DNA of 64,000 nt from a virus: positions 124,001-188,000 of IMG/VR virus record IMGVR_UViG_3300035181_001045; one strand, given 5' to 3'. Below, in pieces: positions 54,386-62,500 of the stretch. The notes below the pieces were generated by a model that did not search any database, was not told the origin of the DNA, and worked only from the letters and a program-made list of their open reading frames with translations. A program made the translations under genes and the position numbers. Within the stretch, counting starts at the first letter, position 1, and every line of letters begins with the position of its first letter.

Positions 54386-55609
54386 ATGCACCCCCGACAA
54401 GCCAGTATTTTGATCGAGGCCACCGAGTTGAGCGACAAGCTCGCGGCCAAAGCTGATCCCAAGCCCGGGGGTCCCGCTCTCCTCTGGAAGTACACGGATC
54501 CGGAGGGGCGTGTCTTCTACCTGGAGGAACGCCTCACCTCGATCAAGTCGCCCTACAACGGCAAGACCTTCGTGGCCAAGCCGAAGCGATTCACGCCGGC
54601 TCAGGTCGGACAGGAGATGCGCGAGGAGGGGCAGGAAGCCAAGAAGGCCCCCAAGACCCCCAAGGGGCCGAAGACCGCCGCTGACTGGGCTGTGACGTCT
54701 GGGTTCGACTCGAACATGAGGCAGTTCGATCGGGATCTTCAGAAGATTTACAGCGACTTGACGGGGGTCGACGTCAGTCTTTCTGTCCTCGGTATGACCT
54801 TGGAAAAGGTTCAAGACAACGACGTGACCCCCAAGGAAGCTCTTCAAGACCTCAACGACTTCGTATCGAAGATTCGAAGGGCCCGTTGGACCTGGAACGT
54901 CTCTATTCGAGATCAGTTCAAGAACTTGGAGCGAATCGTCAAGAGTGGCACCGCCGCTTCGAAGATGACCTTCACGGCTCTCGACTCGCGCAGTGAGTCG
55001 AAGTTCGATCGGTTGAGCGAGGACGGGACGAAGCTCGCTCTGGCCATCTCGCGGGACATCGACACCTACCAGCACATCATGGAGCAGATCCAGCGGCTCC
55101 CTGGCATGCCTTCTCGTGCTGTCGCCACGGCCAAGGAAGCGGCTTCAGCGGCCGACAAGGACATCAATCGCTGGAAGGGCCTCATGTCCAGCTACTTCCC
55201 CATCATCGCAACGCACATGAAGAAGGAAGAGGGCAAGGAGCCGGACTGGTCCAAGATGAACAACAACCATATCATGGTTGCGAAGAAGGACCCTTGGGCT
55301 GCCAAGACGGCTGAGGACTGGGTCTCGGATGGGAGCCCGGAAGAGAACTGGAGCGAGGGGATCCACACGGACAAGTGGGAATCCCTCCAGGCCAAGCACG
55401 AGAAGCTCACGGTCGAGATCTCGCAGGACATTCAGGAGTACACGAACCTGATGGAGGACGTGCAGGACTACAAGAACGCTCCTCCGAAGGTGAAGGAGTT
55501 CGCTCGGAAGTGTGAGGACATGGGCCGGAAGGAAATGAAGACGTGGAAGGACACCTTCGACGACTTCACGGTCTTGGAGCACCTCTTCGAAGAGTCCCAC
55601 AAGGAGTAG
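54386..55609 (+). CDS. Helical hypothetical tail-region protein
   Basis: 407 residues with a GAGGAG site. After a short beta segment (LLWKYTDPEGRVFYLEERL) and a Pro/Lys stretch, nearly all helix with regular charges (MRQFDRDLQKIYSDL; QIQRLPGMPSRAVATAKEAASAADKDINRW; LTVEISQDIQEYTNLMEDVQDY). No cysteines of note, no catalytic motif. Upstream of the Dps-like gene in the same operon. Unknown function. Confidence 0.5.
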   Translation: MHPRQASILIEATELSDKLAAKADPKPGGPALLWKYTDPEGRVFYLEERLTSIKSPYNGKTFVAKPKRFTPAQVGQEMREEGQEAKKAPKTPKGPKTAADWAVTSGFDSNMRQFDRDLQKIYSDLTGVDVSLSVLGMTLEKVQDNDVTPKEALQDLNDFVSKIRRARWTWNVSIRDQFKNLERIVKSGTAASKMTFTALDSRSESKFDRLSEDGTKLALAISRDIDTYQHIMEQIQRLPGMPSRAVATAKEAASAADKDINRWKGLMSSYFPIIATHMKKEEGKEPDWSKMNNNHIMVAKKDPWAAKTAEDWVSDGSPEENWSEGIHTDKWESLQAKHEKLTVEISQDIQEYTNLMEDVQDYKNAPPKVKEFARKCEDMGRKEMKTWKDTFDDFTVLEHLFEESHKE

Positions 55610-55612
55610 ATC

Positions 55613-56329
55613 ATGCGCCAGGGAGACCCGGAGCTACCTGAGCGAGAAGAGAGCGAACATGCCGAGGGGATCTTTGCAATGTGGCACGACCCCACGATGT
55701 ACGATCCCTCCCAGCATGGGCCTCCCTATCTCCCTGAGTCGAAGTCTCGAATGCCTGTGACTGCGGGACAGAAGGAAGCGGATGCTCCACTCATCATTCT
55801 GTCCCAGATCCTCCAGAGCATCGCAGCCGATTACGGGGGTGCGCCTCTTTCCGAGCTGGCGGCGATTCTCGCGTTCCTTCGAGCAGAGGCCATGGTTCAC
55901 CAGTCTCACCACTGGCAGACCCGAGGGACGACGTTCTATGGGGATCATCTCCTCTACGACCGGCTCTACGACGACGTCCAGAAGCTCATCGATCGTGTGG
56001 CCGAGCGTGCCGTTGGGGCAGGGCATCACATCCTTGCTCACCCTCTGATGCACTCCTACCATGCGGCGGTCCTGGTTCGAGTCATGTACGAGGGGGCCCC
56101 TCTTGACCCTTCCCCGAGCGACTATGCTCTCCTCAGCTTGAGGATGGTGCATCGGTTTCTCGCTTTTGAGAAGATGGTCTACGCCATCCTCGATGAACGT
56201 GGCCAGCTCTCCCACGGGACCGACAATCTCCTCCAAGAGATTGCAGACAAGCACGAGGAGCACATCTACGTTCTGAAACAACGGACCCGAACAGCGTCGT
56301 ACGACCGTCGGGATATGGCAGTCAAATGA
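55613..56329 (+). CDS. Dps/ferritin-like protein
   Basis: 238 residues, three bases after the previous stop. Residues 75-190 follow the Dps four-helix pattern: ILAFLRAEAMVHQSHHWQTRG (His96, His99, His100-Trp101), FYGDHLLYDRLYDDVQKLIDRVAERAV (His112, Asp116, Asp127, Glu131-Arg132), another helix, then a GTDNLLQEIADKHEEHIYVLKQ helix. In Dps the H...D...D-x-x-x-E set forms the ferroxidase site and the protein stores iron and protects DNA. About 50 N-terminal and some inserted residues are extra. A head- or tail-located ferritin-like virion protein is possible. Confidence 0.65.
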   Translation: MRQGDPELPEREESEHAEGIFAMWHDPTMYDPSQHGPPYLPESKSRMPVTAGQKEADAPLIILSQILQSIAADYGGAPLSELAAILAFLRAEAMVHQSHHWQTRGTTFYGDHLLYDRLYDDVQKLIDRVAERAVGAGHHILAHPLMHSYHAAVLVRVMYEGAPLDPSPSDYALLSLRMVHRFLAFEKMVYAILDERGQLSHGTDNLLQEIADKHEEHIYVLKQRTRTASYDRRDMAVK

Positions 56330-57363
56330 GAAAGAAGGATCAGATGGGACAGGATCGCACGGGATACAAGCCGGGGGTCGGCCTCGACATCGGCACGATG
56401 AACATCGTCAGCGCCCGGATGGCTGGCAACGACATCAAGACCAAGCGGATGCGTGACGCCTTCATTGACCTCGACTTGGAGGCCAAGAAGCAGCTCCGGC
56501 TCTCGAAGGTCAACTACGTCGAGAAGGACGGCAACCTGCTCGTTCTCGGGGACTCGGCCATGGTCATGGCGAACCTCTTCAAGAGGGAAGTTCGCCGACC
56601 TCTCAGCCGCGGGGTGATCTCCTCGGGGGAGCTGGACGCACAGCAGATCCTCAGCCTGCTCATCTACCATGTCTTGGAAGACCCCACGATTCCTGACGAG
56701 CACTGCTTCTACTCGGTGCCGGCGTCTCCGATCGATGACCAGGAGCAGGACGTCGTCTACCACACGGAGATCTTCCGGAAGATCGTCGCGGAGCACGGCT
56801 ATACGCCGCACCCCATGAACGAGGCCATGGCCATCATCTACAGCCAGTGCGCTGCGGAGGGCTTCTCGGGGCTCTCTGTCTCGTTCGGCTCGGGTATGTG
56901 CAACATTGCCCTCGCCTACCAGACGGTGATGGGGATGGACTTCGCGCTCGCTCGGGGTGGGGACTGGATCGACAGTCATGCGGCAAAGGCCACGGGCTCG
57001 ACGGCGTCTCGCATGTGCTCGATCAAGGAGCGTGGGATCGACATCTCGAAGCCGAAGGGCCGTGAGGAAGAGGCTCTCGCCCTCTACATCCGGACCCTCA
57101 TTCGCTACTGCCTGGAGAACATCGCAGTGCAGTTCCGCCGTGTCCAGAACACGCTCAGCCTTCAAGAGCCGATTCCCTTCGTGGTCTCGGGAGGCACGAG
57201 CCGGGCAGGGGGCTTCCTCGACATCTTCCGCGAGGAGTTCGAGAACGTCAAGAAGAAGGGCTTCCCGATCCAGATCAGCGAGATCCGGTCCGCCGTCGAC
57301 CCGATGACGGCCGTCGCAGAGGGTCTCCTGGTTCTGGCGATGGAAGAGCACAACGACCAGTAG
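56326..57363 (+). CDS. Actin/Hsp70-fold ATPase (ParM/MreB/PilM-like)
   Basis: 345 residues from ATG 56326 (ATGA overlap); ATG 56344 has a better AAGGA site. Sugar-kinase/actin fold motifs are visible: phosphate-1 GVGLDIGTMNIV, connect-1-like NEAMAIIYSQCA, phosphate-2 LSVSFGSGMCNIAL and the adenosine motif VVSGGTSRAGGFLDIF, with a final MTAVAEGLLVLAM. Bacterial relatives polymerise (ParM, MreB) or anchor pili (PilM). The location, between a Dps-like gene and tail genes, is odd for a segregation or nucleus-positioning filament, and may indicate a tail-assembly or intracellular-organisation role. Confidence 0.75.
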   Translation: MRKKDQMGQDRTGYKPGVGLDIGTMNIVSARMAGNDIKTKRMRDAFIDLDLEAKKQLRLSKVNYVEKDGNLLVLGDSAMVMANLFKREVRRPLSRGVISSGELDAQQILSLLIYHVLEDPTIPDEHCFYSVPASPIDDQEQDVVYHTEIFRKIVAEHGYTPHPMNEAMAIIYSQCAAEGFSGLSVSFGSGMCNIALAYQTVMGMDFALARGGDWIDSHAAKATGSTASRMCSIKERGIDISKPKGREEEALALYIRTLIRYCLENIAVQFRRVQNTLSLQEPIPFVVSGGTSRAGGFLDIFREEFENVKKKGFPIQISEIRSAVDPMTAVAEGLLVLAMEEHNDQ

Positions 57364-57372
57364 GAGCGTCCG

Positions 57373-57738
57373 ATGACTGTCCCCCCCAATCACCCGTCGT
57401 GGAACAAGGCTGCGAGTGTCACGACCCTTTTCGAGTACTTCCAGAAGGCTCTGAAGCACTACGCGCGTGATGCCACGGCGGACATTGCGGATGCTCTTGA
57501 TGCGAGGGCGCCTTCGATGGTCATCGAGGACCCGTCTCGTATGAAGTGCATCACGACGATCGAAACCAATCAGGAAGATGTCCTGCATCTCTATTGGGAG
57601 TACGCCTACGACACGGTCATCTGCACCATCGTCGGGGGATTGGACAAGTCAAAGAAGGTGACGCACACCTTCAAGGCCGAAGATGGGGACATTGACCGGG
57701 TCATGGCCCAGTTGGTGTCCCGCGAATTCGGGATCTGA
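57373..57738 (+). CDS. Hypothetical tail-region protein
   Basis: 121 residues from ATG 57373. Helical first half (VTTLFEYFQKALKHYARDATADIADAL), then beta (VLHLYWEYAYDTVICTIVGG). The stop shares a base with the next start. No family recognised; probably a neck/tail component by context. Confidence 0.5.
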   Translation: MTVPPNHPSWNKAASVTTLFEYFQKALKHYARDATADIADALDARAPSMVIEDPSRMKCITTIETNQEDVLHLYWEYAYDTVICTIVGGLDKSKKVTHTFKAEDGDIDRVMAQLVSREFGI

Positions 57739-58907
57739 TGTACTACTACCTGGTCTCTTCGCTCAAGCGTCGGGTCATCGAGGAGTTGAAGGACTCCTTC
57801 AAGGACCATCCGATCTACGACAAGATCGTGCCGTCCATTCAGAACAAGTACGGCTTCACGGAGAGACCCCAATACGGGATCGTCGTCAAGGGGTCGAGTG
57901 CCAACAAGGTACAGCTCTCTGGCGACAACTACATGGGGGTCATCGAGGGCCACGCGATGTTGGCGTACGCCGGGAACAAGCCGGCGTATCCTCTTGAATG
58001 GATCCGAGAGGACCAGAACGCGGTGCGGGCGAGTGGCGATCATTTCCCCACGCAGCCAGGCATCTACTACATGGAGATCCTGGAGGTCCCCACCAACGCG
58101 ACCACACCAGGCCTGTTCATCATCGACCCCTTGGTGACGGTGTCGGATGAGCCCGTGCTCATGTTCCGCTCTGGCATCGAGCATGAGGCACAGCTCCAGG
58201 GGGTCCCCGTTCGAGGGACGCTGAGGCTGTGGGAGAACGGCCGAGTCCTCTTCGAGGAGGGCACGGACTACACGATCAACTGGGCGACGGGAGCCCTCAA
58301 CATCTTGTCTCGCTCGGGCCCCGGGTCCACCCTTGTGGCGGACTACAGGGTTGCAGCTCCTTCCTCAGAGCCCACCCAGTTCTTCTGGAATGTCTCGGAT
58401 TCGAAGTCCATCCCTGGGGTCGTGCTCGCGTTCGGTAAACGAGCAAAGGTGGGAGACAAGGTTGCGATCGTCATCTACAAGGATCGCGTGGACACGGCGA
58501 ACGCCTACGGAGGCAAGTTCGAGGTGACCTTCGAGCTGGACGTCATCTCTCGGGACCCGAACCAGATGGAGGAGATGGCGGACCTCGTCATCATGTACCT
58601 CTGGGGGCACAAGAAGCCTGCTCTGGAGTTCGAGGGCATCGAGATCATCGACATCTCGATGGGCGGAGAGACCGAGGAGATATACGATGAAACGACGGAG
58701 GAGCCCTACTTCAACGCCTCCATCTCGATCCAGCTTCGAGCTGATTGGGAGATCCATCTTCCTCTGCCGTTGACCATCAGCAAGGCCACGGCTGAGAACC
58801 CCACGACCAAGGAATCGGATATCGTGGGAGGCCTCAACAACTCCCTGTTCTTTGCGACGGCTCCTGTTCTACCGGGCCGCAACAGCAACTACGAAAAGAT
58901 CGGATAA
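57738..58907 (+). CDS. Tail terminator / tail-assembly structural protein candidate
   Basis: 389 residues from ATG 57738. A long beta-rich protein (YGIVVKGSSANKVQLSGDNYMG; FIIDPLVTVSDEPVLMFRSG; EGTDYTINWATGALNILS; FEVTFELDVISRDPNQMEEMADLVI) with a final mixed segment. Its place two genes before the sheath suggests a tail-completion or terminator function, but no specific family is confirmed. Codon bias is strong. Confidence 0.45.
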   Translation: MYYYLVSSLKRRVIEELKDSFKDHPIYDKIVPSIQNKYGFTERPQYGIVVKGSSANKVQLSGDNYMGVIEGHAMLAYAGNKPAYPLEWIREDQNAVRASGDHFPTQPGIYYMEILEVPTNATTPGLFIIDPLVTVSDEPVLMFRSGIEHEAQLQGVPVRGTLRLWENGRVLFEEGTDYTINWATGALNILSRSGPGSTLVADYRVAAPSSEPTQFFWNVSDSKSIPGVVLAFGKRAKVGDKVAIVIYKDRVDTANAYGGKFEVTFELDVISRDPNQMEEMADLVIMYLWGHKKPALEFEGIEIIDISMGGETEEIYDETTEEPYFNASISIQLRADWEIHLPLPLTISKATAENPTTKESDIVGGLNNSLFFATAPVLPGRNSNYEKIG

Positions 58908-58911
58908 ATCA

Positions 58912-59361
58912 GTGCCTACCTACATTTTCCTGTGCGAGAAGCAGCAATGTGAGGTGCGTTTCGAGAGGAACCTCCCCATGTCCAACCCCACCTCACACCC
59001 GTGTCCGAATTGCAAGGAACCCGCGCCCCGATATCTTCGGGCGGAGGGATTCTCGTTCGGCTTCACGGGGCCTTCTGTGGGAGCAACGGCCAACACGGGG
59101 GTCCACAAGGAGGACTACCCCACGGCGGATCATGCTGTGGGGAAAGACGCCGAGTCCCGTTGGGGGGTGGTCCAAGCTCGGGAGAAGGTGAAGGAAGGGG
59201 CTCGGAAGCAGGGCGGCTCCCCTGCTCTGATTCGACACACGGCGAGTGGGCACATCGACTACGAGCCCATGAGCGATGGGGGTCGAGTGGCTCGACGGAA
59301 CTTGGCGAAGAAGGCCATCGATACGTTTCGGGCTGCCGCTGAATCGAAGCGTTCGCGCTAG
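58912..59361 (+). CDS. FmdB-like zinc-ribbon protein
   Basis: 149 residues from GTG 58912. MPTYIFLCEKQQCEVRFERN followed by HPCPNCKEPAPRY gives the zinc ribbon of FmdB-family regulatory proteins; then a Gly-rich segment (FGFTGPSVGATANTG) and a basic helical tail. Similar N-terminus to the 41181 protein. FmdB proteins are usually linked to regulation; the role in phages is unknown. Confidence 0.55.
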   Translation: MPTYIFLCEKQQCEVRFERNLPMSNPTSHPCPNCKEPAPRYLRAEGFSFGFTGPSVGATANTGVHKEDYPTADHAVGKDAESRWGVVQAREKVKEGARKQGGSPALIRHTASGHIDYEPMSDGGRVARRNLAKKAIDTFRAAAESKRSR

Positions 59362-59377
59362 TCCTCTTATCTCGGCG

Positions 59378-59411
59378 CGAAAGGTGACGCTCGCCAGGGT
59401 GTCGCCTTTCG
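59378..59411 (+). promoter_or_regulatory. Hairpin in the sheath leader
   Basis: CGAAAGG (59378-59384) pairs with CCTTTCG (59405-59411) and GAC pairs with GTC inside. No T run follows. The gap 59362-59523 also holds an AT-rich GATTAAAATC-like stretch and a strong GAGGAGA ribosome-binding site just before ATG 59524. It probably stabilises the mRNA or carries a promoter for the sheath; no sure promoter is seen. Confidence 0.4.
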
Positions 59412-59523
59412 TCGGAGCCCTCCTCGGGCAGATTAAAATCCGAATCAGATCAGAATTTGGTGGTTCGTTCCACCCATCCCCGAAGATGTAAATCGGATTC
59501 TACGTCCCTTTGAGGAGACTCTA

Positions 59524-62500
59524 ATGGCCACTGGAAACGGACCGTTCCAAACGTTCACCCCCACGCCGGAAATGAACCCCGGTGTCTACACCCAGACGTT
59601 CGCAGACGCGAACGTGACCAACATCCTGGGTGGGTTGCGGATCCCCGCGATCATCGGGGTGGGTCAAGAAGAACTGGTGCAAGACGACCTGGAACTGGTC
59701 CGAGGGAGCAGCGCTTCCATCGATCAGCAGATCGTCAATGAGGACCCGAGCCTGGCATGGGTCGCCGATGCGACGAACCCCCAGAACCTCATCCTCGGGG
59801 CGCAGGATGGGACCCGGACTCAGTTCCGCGTCCGCAACTTCCCCATCGTCGATGGCAGCGGCCTTGGTCGGGTCTCGAACGCCACCAAGGACATCTCCTC
59901 GATCACGGTCAACGGGCTGCCTGTTGCTCTCGGGGCAGTCCAGGGTGCCAAGGGCCTCATCACGCTTCAGATTCCGCCTCAGCCGACGGACGTCGTTCGA
60001 GTGACCTACTTCTTCCACCGGGGAGACACGGCATTCACGGACGACGTCTCGGATCAGGTGACGAACCTGGACGCCATTCTGACGTCCCCTGGGTTCGAGC
60101 CCTTCCTCGTCACGACCGGCTCCAATGACAGCTTCGTCGTCAAGGTCGGCGGCACGTCGTACACGGTTACGCTCACCGCGGGCTCCCTCACGGCGTCCAA
60201 CGTCAAGAGCCAGATCGATGCAGCGATCATCCCCAACCTTCAGACAGCGGTGTCGACGGACAACCAGGGGCTCAAGCACGTCGCGCTCACCTCTCCTGTC
60301 TCGCTGGAGATCGGGTCTGGTTCGGCCAACGGTCCCCTCGGCTTCCTGGCGAACACGAAGACGTCGAGGAACCTGAGCTTCCGTGTCTTCCAGCGTCCCA
60401 TCGTCGATGGGACGAGCGGTGGAATCACCACGACGGACCCCTCCAAGGTGGTCGTCAAGGTCAACGGTGCTCAGGTCATCCCGACGTCTGTCGATGGGAC
60501 CAACGGTGTTGTGACCCTTGCCACGCCTCCCGCTCGCGGAGCTGTGGTCACGGTTCAATACTGGGCCAACACCTGGCAGGACACGTTCGACTACCTCCCC
60601 AACACGTTCGTCACCACGGTTGCCCGCTGCGGTATCTCGAACGGTCGTTCGGACTTCATTCAGGGGCAGGACTTCGTTGTCTCGAATCCTTCGGCGGATG
60701 TCTCGATCATACACTGGGGAACGAGCTTCGTGGTCGCTTCCACGAAGACGTCCCCCGGGTCCACGCCGTTCAACGAGTCTCAGATCGTCGGGTCGCTCGT
60801 CGATGAGAAGCTCTACCTCGCGACTTGCGCGAGGGTGACTGACACGTCCGTTCTCCCGGCGAAGGTCTCGACGACGGACTTCCGTCTCCCTGAGATCCCC
60901 ACCACGGGGAACGGTCGGTCGACGCCTCTCGGCAACTCGCTCTACGCCTCGATCACCAACAACCGCCAGGACCTCATCACGAACCGCCCGGATCTGATCC
61001 AGGTCTTCGTGGGCCGGACTCTCCGGGATGCCTTGGGTCGAGCAGCCGTGAAGGTTCTCACGGTGGACGGTGCCTCGCGTCTGCTTCGTCTTCGGGATGC
61101 TGTCCCCCCGGACTGGAACGCCTACGCGACGTTCAACTACAACCGGATCGTGGACGACACCTACATCCTCACTTGCACGGTTCCTGGAGCCGTTGGGATG
61201 GGGCAGTACGAGGTCTTCTCGGTTCAGCAGAACACGAACCTCTTTCAGGTCCGCTTCGGCTCGAAGTCGTCTCTCAGCGAGACGGTTCAGTGGCCCCGTG
61301 GGGTCGAGACGGTTCCGGATGCCTTCCACTCGGGAACGGGTACTCCCGTTGTCGAGACGGTCACCGTGACCTTCGGATCCGCTGCGGCAACGAACGCGGC
61401 CTTCACGAACAACCTCGCGGAGCCCTACTCGTTCTACGCTCCTTCCTCGGCCACCTGGTCGATGGGGATCAACGGGAACACCCAGGCGACGAACCTTGCG
61501 TCGGCAGCTCCGGCCTTCCTGGTCTCGGGCCATGTCGTGCCGGTTCAGTCGGGCGGCAACTCGGGCAAGATCCTCATCCCGGCTTCCCCGGCCAACGTCC
61601 TCAACCTCTCGATCAACGCGGGGGTTCTGGCGGCGAGCGGACTCATCACGACGGTGGCGGGCTCCCTCCTCGTCGATGGGGAGACGTTCACTCTTGACGA
61701 TGGGGTGAACCCTCCGTCGATCTTCGAGTTCGATTCTGGGGGTGGCGTTGCCTCTGGGAATGTTGCGGTCGCCTTCACCTCGCTCGATTCGGTGGGCACG
61801 GTTCGCGACGCGATGATCTCTGCGATCAACGGTGTCGGAGCTGGGCTTGCCATCACGGCCTCCATCGGAGGTTCGACCAAGGTCGCTCTCGTCAACGGGG
61901 CAACTGGAACGGTGGGCAATGCTGCCATCACCGAGACGGTGGCCAACGCTGGCTTCGTTGTGGTGGGGATGACGGGCGGCAACGGCCTCATCAACGTCCC
62001 CCTCACGGTCGGTTACCGGACTCCGACGCAGCTCGTCGCGGACATCAACGCTGTCATCGATGCGACCGCTCCGTTCTCGGGAACGGCTCCCAACACGCTC
62101 GCGAGCTTCCACCAGATCGGTGGCTCGACGGGTGACGTCTTCTTCGTGGTCAAGAGCGACACGACCCCCGGGGCTCTTCCTGGCGGGTTCGATGACATCT
62201 CGACGGTCATGGTTTCCCAGGGGACGGCAGAGACGCTCCTCGGCTTCACGACCTTCCAGTCTTCGCATGGGACGACGGGGGCCATCAACAAGCCCGCAAC
62301 GCTCCTCGGGTCTCTGGTCGGTCCGTTCAACATCACCGCTGGCGTGAACGACACCTTCAAGTTCCGCGTCAACGGGGCGCAGTACTTGGTGACGCTCCCC
62401 GCGGGTGCCACGGTTGCGACCTCTGCGGTGGTCTCGGCCATCAACGCTGTGGCCACGGGACGTGCTTCGGCGGGTACGGGGATCAACCTCGACAAGCTCC

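Noticed and set aside
59521-62268. 915-residue open frame antisense to the tail sheath
   Set aside because: It is the complement of strongly codon-biased sheath sequence; composition is almost all Arg, Asp, Gly, Val and Glu, as expected from the reversed third-position bias, and no domain is recognisable.
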